Origin: Taxillus chinensis
Lineage: Eukaryota > Streptophyta > Magnoliopsida > Santalales > Loranthaceae
NCBI GenBank assembly: GCA_023512835.1
Contig: CM042087.1
Span: 14,478,853 to 14,542,852 of the forward strand
Direction: 5' to 3'
Length of the DNA stretch: 64,000 nucleotides
Shown here in pieces: positions 42,193 through 53,423 of the stretch. A program made the translations under genes and the position numbers. Numbering within the stretch: the stretch's first letter is position 1; each line of letters starts with the position of its first letter. A model generated the notes under the pieces. The model saw only the letters and a program-made list of their open reading frames with translations. It did no database searches and had not been told where the DNA came from.

Positions 42193-42475
42193 GAGATGAC
42201 TGGAAGAATGCCTTAAGATCATGTAGTGATAGCTTTCATTTTACATGGCATTTCAGCATTGTATGTTTGTATTGAGTGTTTGTATTGTGTGTTTTGTTTG
42301 CAATAAAGTTATTTGTTTCTTTAACCCTCTGTATAGACATTCATGCATACATGCATATCAAATGAAAAATCAAATAAAAATTCCCTTGTACCCAGGTGGG
42401 TAGCAGCCTCCCTCCAGGATTACGCACTCTTACAATCTCAGATCCCGGCGCAATCAAATACCTCAACCGCAGCCA
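42193..42475 (+). other. ORF1-gag spacer in Ogre-2
   Basis: 283 bp without coding signal, containing a T/G-rich stretch and AATAAA (42301). It probably separates two translation units or holds an undetected splice or reinitiation site. Confidence 0.6.
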
Positions 42476-44064
42476 ATGGCAGAAGAAATAGAGAACAGAC
42501 TCATGGGGTTGGAACAGTCACAACTAACCCTACAGGGGCAAATGTCTGCAATAATGGAAATGCTCACAAAATTGACTGAAGAAAGAGGAAGACTTCCGAC
42601 AGGGGGAACTACCAATCACCATCAAGAGCAGGGACAGGAGGCCGTTCAGTCACCCAACCTAGCTCCAAGCCAGGCGCCCACATACCATCCTGCTATGGCA
42701 CAACCTCCAACCCCAAATCAAATTCATTTCACTATGCTTGCACCGGGAAATGTAATGGAAGCGGTGGGTTCCCCAGCTCCTCAGGAAAATGTTGAGTCTT
42801 CCGCTCTACGCTGACTCGAGGAAAGATTGAAAGCCGTAGAAGGCACTGACAGCTATGGCATGACCAGCCCACAAGACTTATGCTTAGTCCCTGGAGTGGT
42901 GCTACCACCAAAATTCAAAATGCCAGAGTTTGCAAAGTTCAACGAGACCTGATGTCCAAAGACACATTTGGCCATGTACTGTCAAAAGATGGCTGCTTAT
43001 GCTAGTGAAGACAAGCTCCTCATGCATTGTTTCTAGGAGAGCCTAACCGGGGCATCCCTTCGCTGGTACTTTTAACTGAACGGAAACCGCATTAAGACAT
43101 GGAAGGATTTGGCTACCTCTTTCCTGGCACGATGCAAACATGTCACCGAGCTGGCGCTGGATCGACTAACCCTGCAGTTCATGGAAAAGTGATCCAAGGA
43201 GAACTTCAAAGATTATGCACGAAGATGGAGAGAGGCCGCTGTGGAGGTCCAACCTCCTCTTACCGAAAGAGAACTCACCACTCTTTTTATCAACACACTA
43301 AAAGGCGTATACTACGAGAAGTTGATAGGTAACGTCTCCAACAGCTTTGCAGACTTATCCGGTGAACGTGTAGAAAGTGGAATTAAAGGAGGAAAGCTAA
43401 AGGGTGATGCAGCTGAGGCATCAAAACGGTTTCAACCACTAACAAAAAAGAAGGAAAATGAAACCAACCTGGTATACCCATCACACCCGCCGATACAACC
43501 AACATTCTACCAAGCACCAGGGTACTATAGAGGATCACCTGTAGCTGCCTATGTTGCACCTGCACCACCTCCCCAATTCATGCCATACTTGCCACAGGGA
43601 GGGGTTCCATTTCCATACCCGATGACACCAAATCCGTTTCAACCAAGAGTGCCTTACACAGAGCAACCAAAGCCAGCAACTCAGGAAGGATCAAGAGCCT
43701 CATTCCAAGGACAGGGGCAACCAAAAGCCCCGACCCAGCAAGCAGGAGCGAATCAGGCTTCTTGTCGACCACAACAAGAGTTTGACCCGATTCCAATGAC
43801 ATATGCCGAATTATATCCCAAGCTTTTAGAAGCAGGGATGGTAACTCCTATACCCTTGGGAGAAATAAGATCTCCTCCCCCGGCCTAGTATAAGCCGGAT
43901 GCCAGATGTGAATATCATGCAGGGGGAACTAGACATGATATTGAAAACTGTATAACCTTCAAAAGGAAGGTTTAAGCATTAAAGGAAGCAAAGTGGCTGG
44001 ATTTTTTCGCACTGGCTGGGACACCAAATGTGAACAGTAATCCACTTCCAGAAAATTTCCCATG
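42476..44064 (+). pseudogene. Ogre-2 gag, single frame with nonsense changes
   Basis: It starts at ATG 42476 (MAEEIENRLMGLEQSQ) and keeps one frame for about 1.5 kb. Capsid blocks: PPKFKMPEFAKFNET, PKTHLAMYCQKMAAYASED, TWKDLATSFLARCKHVTELAL, FKDYARRWREAAVEVQPPL, FINTLKGVYYEKLIGNVS. A Pro/Gln-rich spacer and the C-terminal zinc-like motif CEYHAGGTRHDIENC follow. In-frame stops occur at about seven places (for example 42812-42814 and 43886-43888). A one-base frameshift near 44060 precedes the next segment. Confidence 0.87.
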
Positions 44065-44066
44065 AC

Positions 44067-45950
44067 GTGGCCAATATCACAACAGAAGGACGGCTAGAGA
44101 AAGTTTCACAAATACAAATGGAGAAAAGCTATTTGTTTAACCTGCTGCAGGAATATGGATATATACTTGCTCCCGACACATTGAAGACAAAGAAGGGGAC
44201 AGAGTTGGAGAAAGAATGCTTTTATCACAAAATGTCACGGGGGCATGACATCGAACACTGTAACGAGTTTGCTGGCATGGTACAAAAGCTCATGGACCAA
44301 AGGATGATCGAATTCTCAAGAGGAGGAACGGACAACCAAAGCCACATGATCCAAGGAGATGACCCACACAAATCGCCATGGGTGCCAACACCCCTTGTCT
44401 TAAATGTTAAGGCTCAGGAGATCCCGCTACTGCCACATGGAATCAAGCCTCTCACTATCCATGCCTCAAGTCTCGTGCCAGACAAGGGGGGGGGGGAGAA
44501 CTGAAATCCCACAACTATTGCATGGAATTGCACGTCTCACCATAGGTGTTCCTGCTCCTTTCCCTTATAAGACTGATAAAGCAGTCCCATGGAACTACAG
44601 TTGTGAAATAGTCCAGGGAGCCACCGCAGCAGAAAAGAAGACCAGGAGCGGTCGGGCATATGCCCCTGATATGGCTGACAAAGCAAGGAAAGAAAAGGTT
44701 GTCGAACAAGACATTGAGCCAACACTGGAGGCAACAAGGAAAGGAACACCAATCACTGAAGAAGAGACCACAGAATTTCTGAAACTCATGAAGCAAAGCG
44801 AGTATAATATTGTGGATCAACTAAGTCGACAACCGGCTCGCATCTCCTTGCTCTCATTAATGATGGATTCCCAACCTCACCGGGAAGCACTGCTGAAAGT
44901 TCTAAGCCAAGCCTACGTTCCACCAATCTTCTCAGTGGCAAATGTTGATGGAATCACCAGTAACCTCATCATGAACAACGTCATTAGCTTTGGAAATGAC
45001 GAGCTACCCCAAGAAGGAAAGGGGCGCATAAAAGCTCTACACATTACAGTCAAATGTAAGGAGCATACCATAGCCCGAGTACTCATTGACAACGGCTCTG
45101 CCTTGAACATTATGCCCTTGCATATACTGCAGCAAGTTCCAATCGACGCATCCTATATGCGTCCTTGTACGATGAAAGTACGAGCATTCGATAGAGGAAA
45201 GCGTAACGTGGTGGGAACTCTAGATATTCTGCTCATGATTGGGCTAACTACTTTTACGGTGGAATTTCAGGTGATGGACATCACGCCATATTACAGCTGT
45301 TTGTTGGGAAGACCCTGGATCCAAATGGCAGGAGCGGTGCGATCAAGTCTCCACCAGAAGATAAAGTTTGTAATAGGGGACCAGCTCATCTGTATCTCTG
45401 GAGAGACAAGTTTCCTTGTCACCAAACCGGCATCAGTTCCTTATATTGAAAGCAACGAAGATGTGCCAGAATGCTCCTATCGGGCTTTTGAGATGGTGAA
45501 TATCGCTTCTGCCCCAGATCATCGCCTCTCGAAGGCAGCAAAAATGGTTGCAGTCACTATGATCAAACAGGGGTACAAACTGGGGCAAGGATTAGGCCTG
45601 ATAGCTCAAGGGATTCAGAAACCCTTGACCATCCAAGAAAATACCGAAAAGTTTGGGCTAGGCTACGTCCCTACAAAAGCTGACAGACAAAGGGAAGCTA
45701 CCAAGAAGAGGGAAATCAGAATGGCAAGGTTGCAGAAAAGACAATTACCTGAAGAAAGGAGAAGCTTCCCCCCCTTGAATGTTACATTTCGGAGTGGAGG
45801 GTTTATCCATAAGAGCCAACCTGAACCCAAGACGGGGACTGTAGCCATATTGGACACAAATGAGCATGCACCAAGCGAGATGGTTCAGTTAGTGCGAGAG
45901 GATCCCAACCAGCCATTGAACAATTGGAACAGCCTGGACCTCCCCATAAT
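44067..45950 (+). pseudogene. Ogre-2 protease with zinc-like and G-patch-like segments
   Basis: The first part, to about 44490, ends gag: ECFYHKMSRGHDIEHC is a second zinc-like motif. A G run of 11 (44486-44496) shifts the frame. The next ORF (516 codons) has the protease: ARVLIDNGSALNIMP with catalytic D (the D-N-G-S form usual in Tat elements), then YYSCLLGRPWIQMAGAVRSS. It is followed by a segment KQGYKLGQGLGLIAQGIQ, which resembles a G-patch (Gly-rich, about 45570-45640). The frame ends at TAA 45952, one base into a likely intron. Confidence 0.85.
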
Positions 45951-46132
45951 GTAATGCTTACGGGTCGCTGGGATTTATCGTATTCTATTTTAATGTACTT
46001 TGAAGCTGTAAACATTTGTTTTTCCATAAACCTTCCAATAAAATGTGCTTTGCAAAATCTTTTATGGTGCATTCCATTCATAACATATGCATATCATATT
46101 TGGTTACCAACTTATCATTCTCTTATAAGCAG
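45951..46132 (+). other. Putative GT-AG intron between protease and RT of Ogre-2
   Basis: Donor AT|GTAATG at 45950/45951 and acceptor TTATAAGCAG|GT at 46132/46133, length 182 bp. The interior is A/T-rich (TTTATGGTGCATTCC, TATCATATTTGG). It contains the stop TAA that ends the upstream ORF. Removal keeps the reading frame: exon 1 ends with two bases of a codon and exon 2 continues into YHNVNENIVCEGETRCQRF. Ogre elements are known to carry an intron between protease and RT, which matches in position. Splicing itself is not shown. Confidence 0.72.
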
Positions 46133-47365
46133 GTATCACAATGTCAATGAAAACATAGTATGCGAAGGCGAAACGAGATGCCAAAGGTTTGACCAAAGTC
46201 CAAACTGGGAGCAGCCCGTGTTTGAAGCTAACGAGAATGAGGTAGAGGAGACACCCGAGCTACCGGGAGAGATCATATGTCTATTGGAAAAGGATGATCG
46301 CTTATCCATTCCAAGTGAGGACCCAGTAGAAACAGTGAACTTGGGGACAACAGCCGAACCAAAAGAATTGAGGGTGGGGTCTTTGATAGCTACCGGCATC
46401 AGGAAGAAGTTAATCGAGCTGTTAAGAAGCTACATCGACATTTTTGCATGGTCATACCAAGATATGCCCGGATTAGACACAGATATAGTGCAACATCACA
46501 TACCCGTGAAGCCCCGAGTGCAAGCCAAGATGCAGAAATTGCGAAGAATGAGACCAAGAGATGATCGAAGATTAAAGAAGAAGTCAAAAAGCAATGGGAT
46601 GCAGGTTTCCTACGTGTCTCCCATTATCCAGAATGGGTGGCCAATGTTGTACCAGTACCGAAAAAAGGAGGCAAAGTACGCATGTGTGTCGATTATAGAG
46701 ATCTGAACTGGGCCAGTCCGAAAGACAACTTCCCGCTTCCTCATATTGATACCTTAGTGGATAATACAGCAAAACACGCCCTATTCTCATTCATGGATGG
46801 TTTCTCGGGCTATAATCAAATTCATATGGCCCCCGAACACAAAGAGAGGACCACATTCACGACACTTTGGGGCACTTTCTGCTATAATGTGATGCCTTTT
46901 GGTCTGAGGAACGCAGGGGCAACCTATCAGCGAGCCATGGTGACCCTATTCCACGACATGATGCATAAGGAAATCGAAGTATATGTGGACGACATGATAG
47001 CCAAATCACGAAGCACTGAAGATCATATCGAAGTACTCCGCAAGCTCTTCAATAGGCTACGGAAATATCAGCTGAAATTGAACCCTGAAAAGTGCACTTT
47101 TAGAGCCATGTCGGGAAAACTGTTGGGTTTCATTGTGAGCCAAAAAGGAGTTGAAATCGATCCAGATAAAGTTCGAGCTATCCAAGAGATGCTGCCACCA
47201 CGGACCATCAAGGAGGTTAGAGGATTCCTAGGGCAACTGAATTATATTGCCCGATTTATTTCCCAATTAACAGCCACATGCGAACCCATTTTCAAGACTT
47301 TACGGAAGAACCACCCCGAAATTTGGAATGACAAGTGTCAAGAAGCTTTTGACAAGGTCAAATAA
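46133..47365 (+). pseudogene. Ogre-2 reverse transcriptase
   Basis: The linker reads PNWEQPVFEANENEVEETPE and FAWSYQDMPGLDTDIVQHHI. After a one-base frameshift near 46570, the polymerase reads MANVVPVPKKGGKVRMCVDY, KDNFPLPHIDTLVDNTAKHA, FMDGFSGYNQIHMAPE, MPFGLRNAGATYQRAM and the catalytic YVDDMIAKS box at about 46980. It ends with RGFLGQLNYIARFISQL. TAA at 47363-47365 (after FDKVK) is an in-frame stop; RNase H follows in the same frame. Confidence 0.92.
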
Positions 47366-48319
47366 TACCTGTCTAATCCACCTATTTTGGTCCCACTAGT
47401 ACCGGATAGACCTCTGATCTTATACATGACCGTTTTGGAGTCAACGATGGCTTGTGTCTTGGGGCAAGACGATTCTACAGGCAAGAAGGAGCAGGCCATC
47501 TATTACCTCAGCAAGACGTTCATCGTCAATGAAGAAAATTACACACCCTTAGAGAAGACGTGCTGTGCTCTTGTCTGGATAACAAGAAGAATGAGGCAAT
47601 ACACTCTTTATCATACTACTTGGCTGATTTCAAGGCATGATCCGCTCAAATATCTCTTGGAAAAGCCATCCATTTCTGGAAGAATTGCCAAGTGGCAGTT
47701 GATCCTATCGGAGTACAATATCATCTATGTACCTCAAAAAGCCATAAAAGGAAGTGCGATAGCCGACTATCTGGCAGATAGAGCACTGGAAGACTTTGAG
47801 CCCATGACTATTGGCTTCCCAGATGAGCACATCAACATCATTTTGGCCGAAGTATTAGACATATGGACGATGTGGTTCGATGGAGCCTCCAGTCTTTTAG
47901 GTCACGGTGTTGGGGCCATCCTGATATCCCCAAAAGGCGAACATTTTCCCATGGCGGCAAAGCTAACCTTCCCTTGTACAAATAATGTAGCAGAATATGA
48001 GGCTTGTGTGATGGGACTTCAAGAAGCCATTAACAAAGGAATCAAAAAATTACGAGTGTTCGGCGATTCGACACTCATCATTTTTCAAGTAAGGGGTGAA
48101 TGGGAGACTCGAAACCACAAATTAATCCCATATCGGAAGCATGTTGCAGAGTTAGCCGAGCAATTCGAAGACATCACGTTTGAGCATATGCCCAGGGAAT
48201 ACAATTAGCTCCCTGACGCACTGGCAACTCTAGCCTCCCTCCTTCGGCTAGACACAAAGTTGGAAGTTCAGTCTTTTGATATCCGCATACAAGATGCTCT
48301 TGCACATTGCGTGGCCATT
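47366..48319 (+). pseudogene. Ogre-2 dual RNase H (degenerate gypsy RNase H plus archaeal-type RNase H)
   Basis: First domain: RPLILYMTVLESTMACVLGQ, QAIYYLSKTFIVNEENYTPLEKTCCAL, RLHHTTWLISRHDP-type text and LSEYNIIYVPQKAIKGSAIADYLAD. Its usual catalytic D (YxDAS) is replaced by TVLES, so it is likely a non-catalytic connection domain. Second domain: WTMWFDGASSLLGHGVGAI (D), CTNNVAEYEACVMGLQEA (E), LRVFGDSTLIIFQVRGEW (D), and PDALATLAS (last D). This is the DEDD set of the extra RNase H found in Tat elements. Stop TAG at 48206-48208 lies before the last motif. Confidence 0.88.
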
Positions 48320-49591
48320 GACGAAAATACCAAAGAAAAGCCCTAGTACAATGATATTAGACAATACTTGCTTAAACAAGAGTATCCAGCTGAGGCCTCT
48401 GAGTCTAATAAAAGAAATGTCCGAAGGTCAGCATCCAACTATTATCTTGATGGCTCGATTCTGTACAAGAGAAACCATGACATGGTGTTATTGCAGTGTG
48501 TGGCAAAAGAAGAATCGACACAAATAATGAAAGAAGTGCACGAAGGGGAATGTGGTTCACATGCAAACAGACATGCATTAACAAGACAAATCATGCGAAT
48601 GGGCTATTATTGGGTCACCATGGAAAAAGATTGCATTGAATGTGTGCGCAAATGCCTCAAGTGTCAAATTTATGGCGATAAGATCCAAGTACCGCCATCC
48701 AAACTACACATGATGGTTTCCCCGTGGCCGTTCTCGCTTTGGGGCATTGACGTTATCGGACCAATATCTCAAAAAGCTTCTAATGGTCATCGTTTCATTT
48801 TGGTAGCCATTGATTACTTCACCAAGTTGGTAGAAGCAACATCATATGCTAATGTCACACAAGCTATGGTACTTCGATTTATGCGGAACAACATCATATG
48901 CCGACATGGGCTTCCTGAGCAGATCATAACGGACAATGCTGCCAATTTAAACAGCCGAATGATAGGGAGGTTGTGTGAAACATACAAAATTCAACACCGC
49001 AACTCGACCCCCTATCGCCCAAAGATGAATGGAGTAGTCGAGGCAGCCAACAAGAACATCAAGAACATTATCAGAAGAATCACTGAAACATACAAAGATT
49101 GGCACGAGAAGCTACCATACGCTTTGCATGCTTATCGTACCTCAGTGCGTACATCGACAGGGGCAACTCCATTTTCTTTGGTCTACGGCATGGAAGCAGT
49201 TCTACCGGTCGAAGTGGAGATACCTTCCCTCCGAGTACTTAAGGATACTCAGCTCGAAGAAGTAGAATGGGCCTAAAGTCGTTATGAGTAGTTGAATTTA
49301 ATTGAGGGCAAGCGCTTGGCAGCAGTTTGCAGAGAACAACTGTATCAACAGAGAATGATGAACAATTACAATAAAAAGGTGAAGCCTAGAAGCTTTCAAG
49401 AGGGTGATCTTCTCCTTAAGAAGATCTTACCAATTCAACATGACCATAGAGGCAAGTGGACTCCCAATTATGAAGGCCCATATGTTGTGAAAAAAGCATT
49501 CTCGGGAGGCGCATTGATCCTTGCCAAAATGGACGGAGATGAGCTTCCTAATCCAGTGAATAATGACGTCGTCAAAAAGTTTTATGCTTAA
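48320..49591 (+). pseudogene. Ogre-2 integrase
   Basis: It reads in the RT/RNase H frame. HHCC motif: HEGECGSHANRHALTRQIMRMGYYW, then CVRKCLKCQIYGD. DDE core: D in SLWGIDVIGPIS, D in IITDNAANLNSRM, E in GVVEAANKNIKN. C-terminal part: HAYRTSVRTSTGATPFSLVYG, EVEIPSLRVL, then after stops at 49274-49276 and 49286-49288 the GKWTPNYEGPYVVKKAFSGGAL end domain. There is no chromodomain. TAA at 49589-49591 ends the pol. An in-frame TAG occurs near 48343. Confidence 0.9.
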
Positions 49592-51039
49592 CTCTCATAC
49601 CTCCCCACAAGATTCTCATTCCTGTAATGAGTGGACTTGGTAAAAACTCGAAAGGGCGCCAAGGGTAAAATACAAAGCTCCAAGGAAAGACAAAAAAAGA
49701 AAACAAAGGCGGACTTGGTGAAAACCTGAAAGGGCACCAAGGGTAAAATACAAAGCCAACAATAAATCTTGAAGGGTGAAATTAGTTCGGTTAGAAACTG
49801 AAAGGACCAGGACCACAACAAATAGGGTCCGTTGCAAGCAGTAGAGACAACATCATCCTAAAAATAGCGGCTGCAAACAGTGGAAGACTTGGTCAAACCT
49901 GCGGCACACTCGAATCAAATTTGTACATTATACTTTTAAAGACTTGTGATTCTGTTTATCAGATTATAACAATAGGACACTTTTTTATGATATAAATATG
50001 TTTTGTGGAATTAAACTAGCAAAAAATTTTTTTATCTCTTTAATCATGTTACATCGTCTTCATTTCACATTTAAGTAGAATATCTTAAATCCCTAGTAAG
50101 CTCTTCTAGCATTACCTTATGAGTAGGGCCAAGCTCAAAACCCAAAACAACTTAAGGCCCCCAACTCGGAGTACTCATATCTCCATAGAATATCACTATC
50201 CCCAGAGAAGCCGTCAAGTCAAGCTCCTCAATATGGCAAAGCGAAATTTAACAGACCCTTCATGCACAATAGGGAGTTCCCCAGCAAATACAGGACGGAC
50301 TCTCCATCCAAAGAGAACATTGTGCCCCAACAAGTTAAATGTTAGCCAACCTCTCCAACGACATTTTCATCCTAACAAATCCTCAGTGATATATCACATG
50401 GCATTCGATGCATACATCGCATTGCATCACATTGCATCATATTTCACCACAAGTTGAGGTTTATGCATCCCCGCATATAGCACATTGCATTCCATGCATC
50501 ATTGGCATACATTCAACATACTCTGTAATTGCAGGAATGTTGCCGCCTCTGGAGATCCTAGGAGCTCATACTCAGCAAACTTCTCTTCAAGCTATCTTAG
50601 CTTTCTTCGTTCAACTGTACAACTCTTTCCTTTCAATTTCCCCAAAGTCTAAACGCATCCCTTTGGCACTTGACAAACTTTTTCCCCTTTTGGGTCACCT
50701 CGTAGAGCGATATCCTTGAGTGAACTCGTAGAGGGAGCCCAAATTGGGTTACTTCCCAAACTCACCAATTTCTTAAAGAATTTCCCCAAATACCAATTGA
50801 TGTCTCCAACAAGTCTTTTCAATTTAAGCCTATCGTTGCTGTGGGCTTTCCGTTTTCAATACGAGCCTATCGTTGCTGTGGGCCTTTCGTTTTTTCCTTC
50901 AAGCCTAACATTGCTGTAGGCTTTCCATCTTCACTTCAAGCCTACCGTTGCTGTGGGCTTTCCCTCTTTCAATTTACGCCTATCGTTGCTGTGGGCTTTC
51001 CATTTTTAATTCGAGCCTATCGTTGCTGTGGGCCTTTCA
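49592..51039 (+). other. Ogre-2 3' UTR with direct repeats
   Basis: Long untranslated region typical of Ogre. It contains a direct repeat (GACTTGGTAAAAACTCGAAAGG and GACTTGGTGAAAACCTGAAAGG, each followed by GCCAAGGGTAAAATACAAAGC-type text) at 49630-49755. CAT-rich stretches lie at 50395-50520. At its end is the 37-bp array. No polypurine tract is seen because the UTR/LTR junction is deleted. No coding signal. Confidence 0.78.
50828..51039 (+). repeat. 37-bp tandem array (6 units) at the end of Ogre-2 3' UTR
   Basis: Units begin at 50828, 50865, 50903, 50940, 50978 and 51014 with the core GCCTATCGTTGCTGTGGGC. Its ends, GCC and GGC, are complementary, so each unit could form a short hairpin. 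The last unit runs into the truncated 3' LTR at about 51040. Confidence 0.9.
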
Positions 51040-52907
51040 AATACGGGTCTTCCCAAACAATCCCTAAAAGGTCGTCCATTTTTGCATTGTGGGTAAGGGT
51101 AAAAAGGTAAAAAAAAAACTTCGGGGTTGACCGTTGACCGTTGACCTGCCGACACTTCGACCCATTGACCTTCGAAGCCTCAAAGCCCCGAAGCATCGAA
51201 GCCCCGAAGCCTCGAAGCCCCGAAGCCCCGAAGTCGCGAAGCCTCGAAGCCTCGAAGCCTCGAAGCCTCGAAGCCTCGAAGCCTCGAAGCCTCGAAGCCC
51301 CACTGCCGACACTCCGACCTACGACTCGCCCCTTCGGACTTTCGAACCCTGTGAAGATGCAAAGCCTCGAGACTTACGACGCCAGGACTTGCGACCCCTT
51401 GACCTGCTGACACTCCGACCTTCGGCCCTTCAACCCTCTAACTCTCGAAGCCTTGAAGCCCCGCTGCCGACACTCCGACCTTCGACCCTTCGACCCGTTG
51501 ACCATTGACCTTCGACCTTCGACCCTTCGACCCTGGACACGCTAAGCCTATAAACCTTTGACCTGCCGACACTTCGACCTTCGACCCGTTAACCTTTGAC
51601 CTACCGACACTTCGACCCATTGACCATTGACTTTTGCCCCACCAAAATTTCGACCCACCAAAGCTTCAACCCAGCCGACACTTCGAGCCTCTGACCCCTT
51701 GACCGTCGCTGATGGCTTTTCTCGCTGGCTTCATTTTCCTCTCGCTGGTTGTTCACGAGACCTATTTTATGCGCTGGCCATCTGACAAAGAATTATTTTT
51801 GAATACCTGTCGATCACATGTGCTAAACGAAGACATTAAAAAAAGCAATCACGAGCTGCAAGTCGCCAGACCACCCGACATATCGCACAAAACCTGGACA
51901 AAATAAGGAAATCAATAGTACAGCATTAAATGTTGCAATTAATGACAGTCCAGCCAAAAAATTTCTGCAGCCCTTTAAGATGCAGTCGTCCGTCCTTTAA
52001 AAAACAACCAAGAAAGAAAAAGAGAGAGAGCAAAGGGAGAAGATGAAAAAAAAAAGAAAAAGAAAAAAAGAGTGATTTTATTTTTCTTTTGTGGATGTCA
52101 TAATCACATACTCCACGTTTTTTTATTTTCATGCATATGTTCCTGACTTTGCTTTAAGATTTTGGGTTTGCAAAAAAAAAAAAGAGGAAAGAAAGAAAGG
52201 TTCCAAAAAAAAAACAAAACAAAAACAAACAAAAAACGTTTTCATGTTTTAAAAAAAAGAGAGGAAGAAAACCAAACTTAGTACTTCAATTTCCAAAAGC
52301 AAAAAGGACAAAACAAAAATAAAATAAAATAAAACAAAACAAAACCAAAAAAACAAAGCAAGGCAAAAAACAAAACGTTTCTACAAAATACAAAAACAAA
52401 AAAATGTGTTTGTTTTTTAACCCAAACCAAAAAAAAGGGAAAATAAAAACATTTTTTAGGACTTCAATTTCCAAGAGCAAAACCAAAAACCAACATCAAC
52501 CTATAGGATCTCATTCTTCACTTCAAACAAAAACCCAAAACTTTGAGGATTCCCTTTAGGGATTTAGGGTAAATCAATTTTAACCATAACTTTAACAAAT
52601 AACTTAGCCAAATAAAAATCATCGACTCTTTAGGAAACTTAACCCAGTCATGGCAGTACAAACAAAAATAAAAACCTCCTCCTCCTAAATTAGATACCGA
52701 AAGGGCGCTGTAGGGGTGCTAATCCTTCCCTACACGTAACCAACTCCCGAACCCTTATCTAATAACGCAGACCACACACTTTAAACTACTTAAAATAGAG
52801 GGTATCCAACTGTACCCCAAAAACAGTTGATGGCGACTCTAACTTTCTCACCATTGGTTTAGTTTGAGCTCACCCCAAATGGGCGCGGACGAAAACCAGT
52901 GATGACA
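51040..52907 (+). repeat. Ogre-2 3' LTR, 5'-truncated (1868 bp)
   Basis: From AATACGGGTCTTCCC it matches 38289-40087 of the 5' LTR. The first 405 bp of the LTR are missing and it joins the 3' UTR tandem array. It ends GTGATGACA at 52907, followed by the GTACT duplication. It retains a 67-bp segment (about 52702-52768, with GTAGGGGTGCTAATCCTTCC) that the 5' LTR has lost. Confidence 0.9.
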
Positions 52908-53423
52908 GTACTCATTAAGGTGGACAAGTTTATCTTTCCAGTTGATTTTGTGGTGATGGACATGGAGGAAGATAAAGGTGTCCAACTGATACTCGGAAGG
53001 CCAATCCTTAGCACAGGAAGGGCTTTGATAGATGTAAATTCAGGGGAGTTAACGTTGCATGTTGATGAGGACACAGTTGTGTTTAATATGGAAAGATTAA
53101 TGCGTCGGGTTGATGATCATTCAAGTTGTTTCTGGATTGATCATGTAGCTGATTTCGTGGACTACTATTTTGAAGAGAGTCTTATCACTACCATCTTGGA
53201 TCATGAATTGCAACAAGTTGATTTTGCTGAAGTTGATCCAGAGGAGAATTTTGAAGTTCTGGTTAAGCAGGTAGAGCAACAGTCTTCCATACCTACTGAC
53301 TCTTCAACAGTTACACAACCACTGCAAATATTGAAACAGCTCCCAAAACACTTGAGATATGAATTCCTAGATTCACAGGGCAAAAATCCTATGATAGTAG
53401 CTGCGGCCTTAACAAAAGAATAA
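52908..53423 (+). pseudogene. Athila-2 protease end and acidic linker
   Basis: It continues the protease after the Ogre-2 insertion: VDKFIFPVDFVVMDMEEDKG, VQLILGRPILSTGRALIDVN (LILGRPIL is the second conserved protease motif) and LTLHVDEDTVVFNMERLMRR. A Glu/Asp-rich linker follows, like the Athila-1 linker at 2742-3014. A TAA stop lies at 53421-53423 just before RT. Confidence 0.85.

Larger units (their letters stand above)
37884..52907 (+). mobile_element. Ogre-2: near-complete Ogre/Tat retrotransposon (15.0 kb)
   Basis: The GTACT duplication flanks it exactly (37879-37883 and 52908-52912). Order: 5' LTR, tRNA-Arg PBS, leader, ORF1, gag, protease, intron, RT, RNase H, second RNase H, integrase, long repeat-bearing 3' UTR, and a 5'-truncated 3' LTR. 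The reading frame is preserved over long distances and decay is mostly by nonsense changes. It sits in the Athila-2 protease region. Confidence 0.94.

Noticed and set aside
50841..51110. Repetitive protein with AYRCCGPF-like units
   Set aside because: It is the 37-bp tandem array read in frame, running into the LTR. No family resemblance.
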